Origin: Gemmatimonadota bacterium
GTDB taxonomy: Bacteria; Gemmatimonadota; Gemmatimonadetes; Longimicrobiales; Gaopeijiaceae
Assembly: GCA_022823225.1 (NCBI GenBank)
Contig: JAJDXM010000024.1
Coordinates: forward strand, 186,001-250,000
Length of the DNA: 64,000 nucleotides
Direction of reading: 5' to 3'
The notes beneath the pieces were generated by a model that saw only the letters and a list, made by a program, of their open reading frames with translations, made no database searches and had not been told where the DNA came from. A program made the translations under genes and the position numbers. Positions within the stretch are counted from its first letter, which is position 1; each line of letters begins with the position of its first letter. Positions 35,419 through 43,936 of this stretch are shown here, piece after piece.

Positions 35419-35577
35419 ATGAAGACGGCAGTCACCCGACTCGCAGCCGCGGGCGCGATCGCGCTCGTGTTCCTGGCCTCGGCCTGCATTGATCCGTTGC
35501 CGACCGATCCCGTCGACTCGAAGATTCCGACGCCCGCCGTTGCCTCCGCTTCGTCGGACGAGGTTGACGAGCGGTAG
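35419..35577 (+). CDS. 52-residue lipoprotein, copy 2
   Basis: ATG 35419 behind AAAGGAAG. The signal MKTAVTRLAAAGAIALVFL ends in lipobox LASAC. The mature part is 30 residues, with PTDPVDSKIP and an acidic tail DEVDER. It has the same length as the copies at 29873 and 35887, with about half of the mature residues changed. The length and the PTDP motif are conserved, which suggests selection rather than drift. Confidence 0.72.
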   Translation: MKTAVTRLAAAGAIALVFLASACIDPLPTDPVDSKIPTPAVASASSDEVDER

Positions 35578-35715
35578 TGCGGGATCTTCGCGAAAGGACT
35601 CGGGAGAGCCTCCTGCCCGGGAGCACCTGTGACCGGCCACATGGCTCCGAAGGACCCCCTTGGGCTACTCGGTGGGTCTGCGCTGGCCCTCGCCGGTCCT
35701 GCCTACATCAGCGCC

Positions 35716-35886
35716 GGGGGGAATCTCCCCGCCCGGCAAGACCGGAAATCACCCGTCAGAATCTCAGGGCTTTCCCTCTCGTAGCGCTGAAATCCGTTGC
35801 CGATATTGGAGTTGCCAGTTTGGCAGCCCCCCCGGGAAGACGCCTGGGACGGCATGAACAAGATTCCTCCAAAAGGGAGAGAAACG
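35716..35886 (+). promoter_or_regulatory. Tandem-palindrome leader element, copy F
   Basis: Same order and almost the same sequence as copy C (29699-29872). It includes the TAGCGCTGAAATCCGTTGCC stretch, GATATTGGAGTTGCCAGTTT and the GGGAGAGAAACG ribosome-binding site. A recent duplication of leader plus gene is the simplest reading. Confidence 0.75.
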
Positions 35887-36045
35887 ATGAAGACGGCACT
35901 CACTCGACTCGCAACCGTGGGCGTGATCGCGATCGCGCTGCTGACCGCGGCCTGCATGGGTTCGTCGCTGACCGACCCCATCGGCTCGCAGGCCCCGACG
36001 ACGACCGGAGTCTCCGATCCGCCGGACGAGGTCGTCAAGCGGTAG
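35887..36045 (+). CDS. 52-residue lipoprotein, copy 3
   Basis: ATG 35887. It differs from copy 1 (29873) at only a few positions: the whole signal and CMGSS are the same, then LTDPIGSQAPTTTGVSDPPD and EVVKR. It is flanked by leader F; a hairpin after the stop is much weaker than the one at 30057. The near identity at the DNA level from 35716 to 36045 against 29699 to 30031 marks a recent duplication. Confidence 0.75.
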   Translation: MKTALTRLATVGVIAIALLTAACMGSSLTDPIGSQAPTTTGVSDPPDEVVKR

Positions 36046-36229
36046 GAACCCGGCGGGAACCTTCCCGCGAGGTGGGGGGACGCGCGGAAGAGCCTGCTAC
36101 CGGGGGCATGGGCATCGCCTCCGTGGCAGGCTTCTCGCGTTGGTGCGCAGAAGGTGCCCGGCGCGGGAGGGGCCGGCCCGGCCCCCCTCTCCAAACTCTC
36201 CTGACTCGAAGGGTGGCACGGAATGATCC

Positions 36230-37369
36230 TTGACAACCGTCGGTCGCACCCGTCTCATGATTGAGATTCGCACCGGGCGGGAAGCCTCGCGCCTCACGGC
36301 GGCGTTCGCACAGGAACAGAGGGAACCGGATTTGCTCAACCAGCGGGACTACACAGCCGTGTTCGAGGCGTCGCCGGACGCGATGCTGGTGGTGGACGCG
36401 GACGGAGTGATCCGGGACCTCAACCGGCAGGCGCTCGCGATGTTCGGCTACGGCCGGGACGAGATCGAGGGCTCGCCGGTGGAACGGCTGATTCCCGAGG
36501 CAAGCCGCGCTCGGCACGTTCTCCATCGCCGGCGCTACCACGAGTCGCCCCGTCCGCGTCCGATGGGTCAGGAACTCGAACTGCAGGCCCTGCGAAAGGA
36601 CGGCACGACGATCCCGGTCGAGATCAGCCTGAGTCCCTCCGCGCTGGGGCCGGGCGAGCCGCATGTGATCTGCGCGGTTCGTGACATGACCGGCTGGAAG
36701 CGGTTGCGGCGTCTGTCGGGGATGATGATCACCGGGGCCGAGCAGGAGCGGAGGCATCTGTCGCGCGAACTGCACGACGAGTTCCTCCAGTCGCTCGTCG
36801 CACTGAAGATCAGGGCGAAGCTGCTGGCGGACGAGAAGGACGACACGGAGAGGGAGCGTGCGCGGGAGCGGATGGCCGCGGAGATCGCGGACACGATCCG
36901 TGGGGTGAAGCGGATGATCCGGGGACTGCTGCCGCCGGCCCTGGACCACCAGGGGCTTTCCTCCGCGATCGGCTCCGCGCTCAGAGACATCGAGGAGGTC
37001 TACGGGTTCACGGTCCACGCCAGGCTCGGGCGGGTGGGCCGTTCCATGGACGAGAACGCCGCGCTCGCGCTCTACCGGATTGTGCAGGAGGCCTTGATGA
37101 ACGCGGTGCGCCACTCGGGCGTCGGCGAGGCCACGGTCACGCTCGAGTCGACCGCAGAGGCCCTCATCGCGACGGTCCGCGACGAGGGATGCGGGTTCGC
37201 GCTGCCGGATCTCGAAACGCTTTCGGGCGAGAGCTGCATCGGCCTCGCGGGCATGCGCGAGCGTGCCGCGCTCACCGGGGGCCACCTCGACATACGGACC
37301 TCGCCGGGCGAGGGAACCACGGTTCGTGTCTCCGTGCCGGTCGCGGAACCGGAAGACGAGCGCGAATGA
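36230..37369 (+). CDS. PAS-domain sensor histidine kinase, NarX/DesK type
   Basis: A 379-residue soluble kinase starting at TTG 36230 or ATG 36257. A PAS domain spans residues about 42-155 (YTAVFEASPDAMLVVDADGV, then MFGYGRDEIEGSPVERLIP). The HisKA_3 dimerisation helix follows with EQERRHLSRELHDEFLQSL, phospho-acceptor His182. The HATPase_c part holds RIVQEALMNAVRHSG (N box), DEGCGF (G1) and GLAGMRERAALTGG (G2). No membrane segment is seen, so the signal is probably sensed in the cytoplasm. The partner response regulator starts 13 bp downstream. Confidence 0.93.
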   Translation: MTTVGRTRLMIEIRTGREASRLTAAFAQEQREPDLLNQRDYTAVFEASPDAMLVVDADGVIRDLNRQALAMFGYGRDEIEGSPVERLIPEASRARHVLHRRRYHESPRPRPMGQELELQALRKDGTTIPVEISLSPSALGPGEPHVICAVRDMTGWKRLRRLSGMMITGAEQERRHLSRELHDEFLQSLVALKIRAKLLADEKDDTERERARERMAAEIADTIRGVKRMIRGLLPPALDHQGLSSAIGSALRDIEEVYGFTVHARLGRVGRSMDENAALALYRIVQEALMNAVRHSGVGEATVTLESTAEALIATVRDEGCGFALPDLETLSGESCIGLAGMRERAALTGGHLDIRTSPGEGTTVRVSVPVAEPEDERE

Positions 37370-37382
37370 GTGAGGACCGGCG

Positions 37383-38051
37383 ATGATCAGTGTGCTCCTG
37401 GTCGACGACCACGAGGTCGTGCGTGCGGGTCTTCGCGCCCTGCTCGAGGCGACCGGCCATGTGGATGTGGTGGGTGAGGCGTCGTCGGGCGAAGAGGCCG
37501 TGACGAAGGCGCGGACGCTGGAGCCCGACATCGTCATCATGGATCTCGCCATGCCTGGAATGGACGGGGTCCAGGCGACCCGGAACATCGCCGCGCTCGA
37601 ACTCGATACCAAGGTGCTGGTGCTGACCATCCACGACGAGGACGAGTTCCTTGTGCCCGCCATGGAGGCTGGAGCCGCAGGCTTTCTGAACAAGTCGGCC
37701 GCCGACACCGATCTCATCGGTGCCGTCGAAGCGGTGGCGCGCGGCCACTCCTATTTGCCGCGCCGCGCCGCCGCCCTGATCGCCCGGCAGAGGACGGCGG
37801 AAGCCTCGAAGTCCGGCCCGGGTTCCATCGCGGCGCTCTCAAGGCGGGAGCGCACTGCGATCGAACTGTACGCGCGGGGCTATTCGGCGAGGGAGGCCGC
37901 CGGGGAACTGTTCGTCAGTCCCAAGACCGTCGAGGGCTACATCGCCCGCGCGAAGTCGAAGCTGAACCTCAAGGGGCGGCGCGACATCGTGCGCTTCGCG
38001 ATCGCGGCGGGGCTTCTCGCACGCGAAGAGGAACCCGGCCCCGACACTTGA
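37383..38051 (+). CDS. NarL/LuxR-family response regulator
   Basis: A 222-residue transcription factor. The receiver domain has the acidic pocket LVDDHE, phospho-acceptor Asp54 (PDIVIMDLAMPGMDG) and a conserved Lys near 106 (NKSAADTD). The C-terminal LuxR-type HTH (SRRERTAIELYARGYSAREA, then LFVSPKTVEGYIARAKSKL) binds DNA after phosphorylation. It is cotranscribed with the histidine kinase. Targets are unknown, but it is embedded among genes that share the palindromic leader, so it is a candidate regulator of them (inference). Confidence 0.93.
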   Translation: MISVLLVDDHEVVRAGLRALLEATGHVDVVGEASSGEEAVTKARTLEPDIVIMDLAMPGMDGVQATRNIAALELDTKVLVLTIHDEDEFLVPAMEAGAAGFLNKSAADTDLIGAVEAVARGHSYLPRRAAALIARQRTAEASKSGPGSIAALSRRERTAIELYARGYSAREAAGELFVSPKTVEGYIARAKSKLNLKGRRDIVRFAIAAGLLAREEEPGPDT

Positions 38052-38055
38052 GCGG

Positions 38056-38122
38056 CAAATCCCCCGTCACGGCGCAGTCGAGGGAATCTCCCCCGCAAGG
38101 ATGACGGGAGTTCTCCGCTATC
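38056..38122 (+). promoter_or_regulatory. Tandem-palindrome leader element, copy G (degenerate)
   Basis: AAATCCCCCGTCACGGC, GAGGGAATCTCCCCCGC and GACGGGAGTTCTCCGCT, about 175 bp upstream of the 38298 gene. The order and third palindrome differ from copies A-F. Confidence 0.45.
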
Positions 38123-38297
38123 GCAGGGCCGCTCTGGACGTGCAGCCTGTAGGCGAAACGGTACCTGACTCGGACGGTTGCGTGTGCATGGGTTAGGTTA
38201 GGCCAGCGAGCAGGTTCGCGCGACGACCCTGCTTCAAGGGTGCCGGACCTTTGCCGAGGGATACGACGAAACTCACCGCCACCAGGAGCAGAAGTAA

Positions 38298-38897
38298 ATG
38301 GGAAGCAAGAGGATTGTACTGGCAGTTCTGGTCGCGCTTGTTCCAGGCGCGACCGCGTGTACCGACGACCCCGTCGAGCCCGAGGACACCCTGACGGAAG
38401 AGGAGTCGGTCGACATGTTCACCGGTTTCCGGGGGCTGCTGGCTCTGGAGGACCCCGTAGTCGTCTCCCAAACGGAGAACGGCGCCGTGATCGAGTGCCC
38501 TCTCGGAGGGCGGGCCGAGGCCGAAATCCATGGTGAAGACGAGGAGGAGTTCGCGGGGGACACGGTCCGGCTGAATCTGGAAGTGACGATCAATCCGATG
38601 GGTTGTGTGGTCGCCGAGAACGGGGCCGAATTCACCCTCACCGGCGACCCGAACATCCGCGAGCAGATCAGCGCGGAGATCGTCGGTTTCTTCGAGAGCT
38701 TCGACATCACCGGCACCACCGTCGGCGGCTTGGCGTGGGAGTACGACGGCCGTTCGGGAAGCTGCAACATCAACCTGGTGCTCACCGCTGAACCCGACCT
38801 GTCGAACCCGGATGACCCGAGCTTGATGGGCACCCTGACCGGGATGCTCTGCGGGCACGACGTCACTATCGATTTGGAGGACCTGCCGATCGGCTAA
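38298..38897 (+). CDS. Hypothetical lipoprotein, paralogue of 24433-25074
   Basis: A 199-residue protein; ATG 38298 after AGGAGCAG. Lipobox ATAC (about 21), then an acidic linker. Residues about 35-190 align with the 24433 protein: LTEEESVDMFTGFRGLL, ECPLGG, GCVVAENGAEF, LAWEYDGRSGSCNI and LTGMLCGHDV. The four Cys residues sit in the same places. The family is unknown. Confidence 0.72.
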   Translation: MGSKRIVLAVLVALVPGATACTDDPVEPEDTLTEEESVDMFTGFRGLLALEDPVVVSQTENGAVIECPLGGRAEAEIHGEDEEEFAGDTVRLNLEVTINPMGCVVAENGAEFTLTGDPNIREQISAEIVGFFESFDITGTTVGGLAWEYDGRSGSCNINLVLTAEPDLSNPDDPSLMGTLTGMLCGHDVTIDLEDLPIG

Positions 38898-39125
38898 GTG
38901 CAGAGGTATTGGGCAGTGGGACTCGATTGCTCGGGCGAGTTGGTGGGCGTGCCAACGAGAAATGAGCCCGCCCCCCCGAACCCCAATACCTGCGGGGGAT
39001 TCGAGAGGGCCGGGCTCTCGCTCTCCGATTCTTCCGGTGCCGGCCAGCGCCTTCGGTGCGGGCGTCGGTGGCAGCTTTACCCGAGGCGACGGGCACCTCA
39101 TCGGATTGAAGCAGGGGGGACGACC

Positions 39126-39812
39126 CTAGATTCCCTGGTTCCTCGGACCTCGACCGTTCCAGCAACCCTGGACCACACTGGAGTGGTATCGCTCCTCGTC
39201 CCGGCCGGCCTTCACTATGCGGTGCATCGACTCGCCGTAGATCCAGAAGCACGTCGCGTCGTCGGCGTAGACGAACGCGGTCGGCGAGTGGACCAGCCAG
39301 GTGGTCACGCAACGGTCGCTGGTCGCGTCATTGTCGAGGCCTGAATCGTACATCGGCCCACCGGGATAGATTCCCCGGCCGGTCTCGATGTAGACGTAGT
39401 TGCGCAGGATCGCCGGCTTGGTGGCGATGGTGAACGCGCTCGCAACCGCCTCGCCGGGGAGGCCCTCGAACAGCGGATCCAGAATCGCAATGCTGAGGTC
39501 GGTCCAGAAGAACCGGGAACTGGCGTCGCACGCCCCGCTGCTCTGCATGGCAGCGGCTTTGCCAAGCACGGTGATGCCCTCGTTCACCTTTCTGCGTCTC
39601 TCGTCAACCGACATGCCGTGCGCTCTGGCCATCCGCTCGAGCATCAGCGGGCTCGCCAACTCGCTCTCGAGAATGTCGGTGTACCGGGTGATCGCCTCAG
39701 GGCCGCTGTACACTACCGTGCCGGCGGGATCCGTCTCGATGGGTTCGACTAGGACTTCGGGGTCGGCGCAGGCCAGGCCCAGGAGCACCAGTGCAGTGAG
39801 TACGACTCTCAT
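39126..39812 (-). CDS. Hypothetical lipoprotein
   Basis: A 228-residue protein; ATG 39812 follows TAGGAGGC. Lipobox LGLAC (Cys15). The mature part has helical segments (ITRYTDILESELASPLMLER) and Tyr/Trp-rich strands towards the end (VHSPTAFVYADDATCFWIYG). Cys residues in pairs suggest an exported fold. No family is recognised. It is preceded, on its own strand, by leader copy H. Confidence 0.7.
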   Translation of the reverse strand: MRVVLTALVLLGLACADPEVLVEPIETDPAGTVVYSGPEAITRYTDILESELASPLMLERMARAHGMSVDERRRKVNEGITVLGKAAAMQSSGACDASSRFFWTDLSIAILDPLFEGLPGEAVASAFTIATKPAILRNYVYIETGRGIYPGGPMYDSGLDNDATSDRCVTTWLVHSPTAFVYADDATCFWIYGESMHRIVKAGRDEERYHSSVVQGCWNGRGPRNQGI

Positions 39813-39982
39813 GATGGTAGCCTCCTAATGCTGGGGTTTGGGGGTATCGGTGACGCCCTGTTCCCCATGGCGTCCCAAGAGCCGGTCACCAGCCCTCCGG
39901 CTTCGTATGCCCGGAAAAGCGGCCAGCCCCGGGACTTCGCATGGGTTGCCCCCAAGAGTACGGTGCCACATTGACGTTGCGT

Positions 39983-40047
39983 CAGAGGGAAAACCCGGTG
40001 ATTCCCACGGGAGATGCCCGGCGCGGCCATGACGGGCATTTCCCGCC
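39983..40047 (-). promoter_or_regulatory. Tandem-palindrome leader element, copy H (minus strand)
   Basis: Read on the minus strand: GGCGGGAAATGCCCGTC, CCGGGCATCTCCCGTGGGAA, then CACCGGGTTTTCCCTCTGAC. It ends about 170 bp before the 39812 start and points in the same sense as that gene, as the other copies do with theirs. Confidence 0.6.
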
Positions 40048-40120
40048 AAGTCGGCGCGGTGCTTCTGCGGGGCGAACCGGGATTCCCTCCCGCCCGTCCG
40101 CCGGGGTCCGCCCCCCCCTT

Positions 40121-40528
40121 TTACCAGCCCCAGAACATCACGTTGAGTCCCAGCACGAAACCGGCGAACATGACAACGGAAACGGCCCAAAGCGCGACCA
40201 CGACGCGAGCGAGCACGCCCCACGCCCGCCGACCCTCGTAGCGACCGGCCGCGTTCCAGATCGCTATCCACACCAGCGCGTGGAAGACCAGCGAGATCAA
40301 GACAGTCATGACCACGGGCCATCCGCCGGCAGGATCGGGAACGACGGGGGTGACCACAAGCGCCTGGAAGACACCGACCCCAAGCCCGACCACCCAGAAG
40401 GTGACCCGGAGACTGAAATGGCCGCCGAGTAGCCGGAGCAGAAACCCGTCGGGCTTCTCGCTCCCGGGGCTCACGTTATCCAAGTCAGAATCGCGGGGGC
40501 GACCGTCGAAAGAGGTTCGTCCGTTCAT
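40121..40528 (-). CDS. Four-TM hypothetical protein, copy 2
   Basis: A 135-residue membrane protein. ATG 40528 has GGAG nine bases upstream; ATG 40558 is an alternative. After a soluble start it matches copy 1 (30447): GFLLRLLGGHFSLRVTFWVV, GLGVGVFQALVVTPVV, a VFHALVWIAIWNAAGRYEGR loop and VVVALWAVSVVMFAG. It ends LGLNVMFWGW. The 5' end overlaps the 3' end of the lipoprotein gene 40485, so both are on one transcript. Confidence 0.78.
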   Translation of the reverse strand: MNGRTSFDGRPRDSDLDNVSPGSEKPDGFLLRLLGGHFSLRVTFWVVGLGVGVFQALVVTPVVPDPAGGWPVVMTVLISLVFHALVWIAIWNAAGRYEGRRAWGVLARVVVALWAVSVVMFAGFVLGLNVMFWGW

Positions 40529-41147
40529 GGGATGTTGCTCCATTGACGTGGTTTCCATGCCTCAGGGTTTGCGAGATCAAGGCACCGGCCGCATATGGTG
40601 GGCAGAGAACCGTAGCGTGAAGGTCGAGCACGCCGGTCTCCTCGTTCCGAATCTCCGTCATGAACAGCCCGCAGCCGCTCCCTTCCTCGATGCCCTCCAA
40701 CTTCGCCTGGGCGCACTCAACGGAAGCGCGTATCTCTTTGTTTCGGGAATGGAAGATGTTGATCAGCAGGCGCCCCGGCCCCACCAAGTCCGTCGGCAGA
40801 TCCCGCGAGTCCTCCAGGATGCAGACATCATCTTCCCCGATCCCGTAGTAGTCGGCAGACGCCATGATCGGAATGAAGGTGTACGGCATGTTCTCGTTGG
40901 TGAGGATCGAGCGATAGAGCACCGCCCCGCTGGCCGTGGTGAATGTCGCCACCTCCACCGGCCGCGACGGGTCCAGGCTTCGCAGAGGCGCGGCGGCCAC
41001 CTGGACGATGTTCTCATCCGTCACTTCGCTGGCGAGGAACGCCAGCAACTCCGCTTCGTACGGAATGGCTTCGGGTTCTGTCGTCGCCTGGCCGCACCCC
41101 ATCGCGACGGCGACGGTGAGAATGGCGAGCAGCTTCAACGGATTCAT
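40485..41147 (-). CDS. Hypothetical lipoprotein
   Basis: A 220-residue protein with lipobox AMGC (about 18) followed by GQATTEPEAIPYEAEL. The middle reads VATFTTASGAVLYRSILTNE and YGIGEDDVCILEDSRDLP; several Cys residues are spaced for disulfides. The last 20 residues are Arg/His-rich and overlap the next gene in another frame, so the C-terminus may be an extension created by loss of an earlier stop. Leader copy I lies upstream. No family is recognised. Confidence 0.68.
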   Translation of the reverse strand: MNPLKLLAILTVAVAMGCGQATTEPEAIPYEAELLAFLASEVTDENIVQVAAAPLRSLDPSRPVEVATFTTASGAVLYRSILTNENMPYTFIPIMASADYYGIGEDDVCILEDSRDLPTDLVGPGRLLINIFHSRNKEIRASVECAQAKLEGIEEGSGCGLFMTEIRNEETGVLDLHATVLCPPYAAGALISQTLRHGNHVNGATSHERTNLFRRSPPRF

Positions 41148-41284
41148 GTCTACCCCCTTTGGTGAGAGCTTTGCGGTCCTTCACCTTGGTGTGATACTTC
41201 CGGATTCCGCAAAGGTTGCCACGTCAGGCCCCGCCAACCTTCGCAGCAGTAACCTCTAGAGTACAGCGCCACATCACAGTAGCG

Positions 41285-41350
41285 TCAGAGGGAAACCCCG
41301 GTGACTCCGACGGGAGATGCCCGGTACGGCCATGACGGGCATTTCCCGTC
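41285..41350 (-). promoter_or_regulatory. Tandem-palindrome leader element, copy I (minus strand)
   Basis: On the minus strand: GACGGGAAATGCCCGTCATG, ACCGGGCATCTCCCGTCGGA, CACCGGGGTTTCCCTCTGAC. About 140 bp upstream of the 41147 start. Very similar to copy H. Confidence 0.6.
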
Positions 41351-41409
41351 AAATCCGCGCGGTGGCCTGCTGGCCGAACCGGATTCCTCCGACAGTCTGC
41401 GGATCTCCC

Positions 41410-41640
41410 CCCCCTGTCCAGCCCCAGAACATCAAAACGGTTGAGCCCCAGCACCCGACCGGCGAGCATGACAACGGAAACAGCCCAAGCGCGACGTAAC
41501 GCGAGCGAGCACACTCCCAAGCCCGCCAGCCCTCGTACCGACCAGCCGCGTTTCGCATCGCAATCCATACGAGCGCGTGGAAGACAAGCGAAAATCGATA
41601 CCGTCATGACCACGAGCCATCCGCTCCGGTGAGGTGCCGC
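41410..41640 (-). pseudogene. Decayed third copy of the four-TM gene
   Basis: On the minus strand the DNA matches 40121-40330 closely (GGTCATGACGGTATCGAT..., CGAAACGCGGC, GGTCGGTACGAGGGC, TTTCCGTTGTCATG), but the frame is broken several times: NAAGRYEGWRAWE is in one frame and AVSVVMLAGRVLGLN in another. The N-terminal half is gone. It carries the same palindromic leader block just downstream, at 41285, which serves the next gene. Confidence 0.8.
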
Positions 41641-41751
41641 GCGGGTAGAGGCGGGATCGGGGGGACAGGTCGAGTCAGATCGTCCCGTGGATTGCCGGAC
41701 AGTTGCAAGGTTGCCGCCGGTTGGCGCATTAGCTCGGGGCAGTCATGCCCG

Positions 41752-42612
41752 TCAGAACCCGCCTCGCGGATCGTAACAGGACAGCGCCAAGCGTCCACTA
41801 CTCATCCCGAGAGCACATTGCTGGAGGTGACGCGCCTGGTTACGCAATCGGCGGAAGTCGCGCCGCATATCCCGGACCCCATCGCTGACGAACGGCTTGT
41901 ATTCCTCGCGCGCCATCACCCGTCCTTCGTCTGCGGGCGGAACGATCACGCCTTCCGCTCCATCCAGCGATATGGCGGTCGCAGCGTACACGGTGCTTCC
42001 GCCATTCAGGGAGAGCACCAGAATCATCCCGGGCAGGCCGCCGTAGAGGGCGGGGCCACCCTGCACGGGGACATCGGGCGCAAACCACGCGACGACCTCA
42101 CGGCCACCGAACCGAGCCGTCGCTCTCGTCACTCGATGCCCCAGGTGCATGCGTTGCTCATCGGAAAGCTGCCACTCGGCGTCGATGGGTACGGGAGCCA
42201 TGCGGAACACGGTCTGGAACGCCTCGAACACCCTCACCGCAGTGCCCTCTTCGGAACCGGAATAGGCGTGGGTGAGAAGATTCTCCGGGCTCGCCGCCTC
42301 ATGCTGAAACATGTCAGCCAGCGCGTCGAGGTTGTTGTGTGTCATGGAAAACAGTGCGGGAGGGGATGCCTCCCCCTCTTCCTCCGGCGCCGGAAGCATG
42401 AGCGACGATGACGGATCGAAATGGAGTAGGAAGGACTTCTGCCTCGCCTCCATGAACCTATCTCGCACCGCCGCCATTTCGCGGGGCACATCGACATCGA
42501 CGGTTGTGACGCGCGTGTAAGTGATCGTTCCGCTCTGAGCATCGGCCCGACCGGGTGGGGCGACGAAGAGCACCGCAGCGCACAGCCACACGGAATGCTT
42601 GGTAGTCGTCAC
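41752..42612 (-). CDS. GLPGLI-family exported protein
   Basis: A 286-residue protein with a Sec signal (MTTTKHSVWLCAAVLFVAPP...ADAQ). The family hallmark appears as YGGLPGMILVLSLNGGSTVY, after VVAWFAPDVPVQGGPALYGG. Early residues SGTITYTRVTTVDV also fit the family. GLPGLI proteins are common in Bacteroidota; their function is unknown. The C-terminal part (RRDFRRLRNQARHLQQ) is helical. It starts 7 bp after the stop of the propeller gene 42620, in the same operon. Confidence 0.85.
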   Translation of the reverse strand: MTTTKHSVWLCAAVLFVAPPGRADAQSGTITYTRVTTVDVDVPREMAAVRDRFMEARQKSFLLHFDPSSSLMLPAPEEEGEASPPALFSMTHNNLDALADMFQHEAASPENLLTHAYSGSEEGTAVRVFEAFQTVFRMAPVPIDAEWQLSDEQRMHLGHRVTRATARFGGREVVAWFAPDVPVQGGPALYGGLPGMILVLSLNGGSTVYAATAISLDGAEGVIVPPADEGRVMAREEYKPFVSDGVRDMRRDFRRLRNQARHLQQCALGMSSGRLALSCYDPRGGF

Positions 42613-42619
42613 GTCTCGG

Positions 42620-43936
42620 TCACCTCTGACGCTCCTCGGCTGGCGGCACCCTGCTGACTCGCACCGTGTACTGATCGAAATCTCCGGTCTCGATAAACGC
42701 CACGAGCCGGTCCGGACCGAAGGCGTCCGGCATGGGTGTTCCCGCCGGATAGCTTCCCAAGTAGCGGCCGTCGGAGGTCAGCACGTCGATGGGACCGTCG
42801 CTGCCGGGCTCGTCGCCGCGGCGCCGGACCCAGATCTCGCCGTCCCAAGTGGTGCGCAGGTCGCGAACGACCGGGACCCATTCGGCAGCGGTCTGAGCCT
42901 CGAGGAACATCCGTCGCGACCGCACGGCTCCTTCCCGAATCATGTCGTCCGGAATCCGTCCCTGAATGGGATTGCCGCTGGCATCCACGGTCCTTCTCCC
43001 GCGCGACGCTTCAACCGCCGTTCGGGCCACCTCGTCAAGCTGGCGCTCGATCTCGCGTTCGAGAATCCGGTCCGTGACCGGCTCCGGGCTGAAGGGGCGC
43101 GAAATGATGTGCGCAATCCCCCCCTCGGGATCCGTGACCTTGATCCGGTAAGCCGATGAGTCCGAGAACGCGACGCCCCCTTCGGGTAGCGGGCCTACGA
43201 ACAGTCCCGGATCGAAGATGCGCGGCGGAGGCGTCGTCTCTCCGGTGCTGATGGTGCGGCCACCAATGCGGAACTCGACCGGTCCGTCGGACGGCGGTGC
43301 CCAGCCGTAGGCGAAGACTTCATGCACCAGCTCGTCACTCGCCAGGTCGAGCCGGAGGACCGAGCGTCTGCCCGGCGGATCCTCCTGGTCATCCGGCCGC
43401 ATGGGGAGATACCGAACGAGGCTCCCCGAGGCCACAAGCACGCCGATGCGCGAACCGCGGTCGGCGAGAATTGGCCCCGCCACGCCCAACAGGTCGTTCC
43501 CCACTCGCACCCCACGGTCGAAGCTGCCGTCGCTGTTGAAGATCTGAAAGGTCCGGTGCCGGGGAATGTCGGTGACCACGATACGCCCGTTCGGCAGGAT
43601 CACCAGATCCCGAGGAAAGTCGAACTCGCCGGGACCGTCTCCGGGCTGGCCGATCGTCCGCACCAACCCTCCCGCACGGTCCACCACGATGATCGTCCGC
43701 GCGTCAACGTCCAGCAGGTACAGGTTGCCCGCGGCGTCGAAGGCCGAGGCATCGAGCATGCCGAACTGCTGCCAAGCCGGCGCGTCCAGCGAGCCCAGAC
43801 GGAACACCGGGGCAAAGTCGGCTTCCAGTGGACGGTCCGTCGCCGGGAGTTCGATCGCCTCCTGAGCCGTCGCGGGCGCGGCTGCGAGCACGAGCAACGC
43901 GACTCGCAGTGTGTTCCCAAACATCGGAGTCCGCAT
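42620..43936 (-). CDS. Secreted six-bladed beta-propeller protein
   Basis: A 438-residue protein. ATG 43936 follows AGGAGC and opens a Sec signal ([25 protein letters not shown]). The mature start [20 protein letters not shown] is like those at 3511, 53292 and 54617. Blades contain [35 protein letters not shown] and the C-terminal block [33 protein letters not shown]. The GLPGLI gene follows at 7 bp. Its function is unknown. Confidence 0.92.
   Translation of the reverse strand: MRTPMFGNTLRVALLVLAAAPATAQEAIELPATDRPLEADFAPVFRLGSLDAPAWQQFGMLDASAFDAAGNLYLLDVDARTIIVVDRAGGLVRTIGQPGDGPGEFDFPRDLVILPNGRIVVTDIPRHRTFQIFNSDGSFDRGVRVGNDLLGVAGPILADRGSRIGVLVASGSLVRYLPMRPDDQEDPPGRRSVLRLDLASDELVHEVFAYGWAPPSDGPVEFRIGGRTISTGETTPPPRIFDPGLFVGPLPEGGVAFSDSSAYRIKVTDPEGGIAHIISRPFSPEPVTDRILEREIERQLDEVARTAVEASRGRRTVDASGNPIQGRIPDDMIREGAVRSRRMFLEAQTAAEWVPVVRDLRTTWDGEIWVRRRGDEPGSDGPIDVLTSDGRYLGSYPAGTPMPDAFGPDRLVAFIETGDFDQYTVRVSRVPPAEERQR

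Noticed and set aside
25943-35886. Palindromic leaders as insertion sequences or MITEs
   Set aside because: No terminal inverted repeats bounding each copy and no target duplications; orientation is always matched to the following gene, unlike random insertion.
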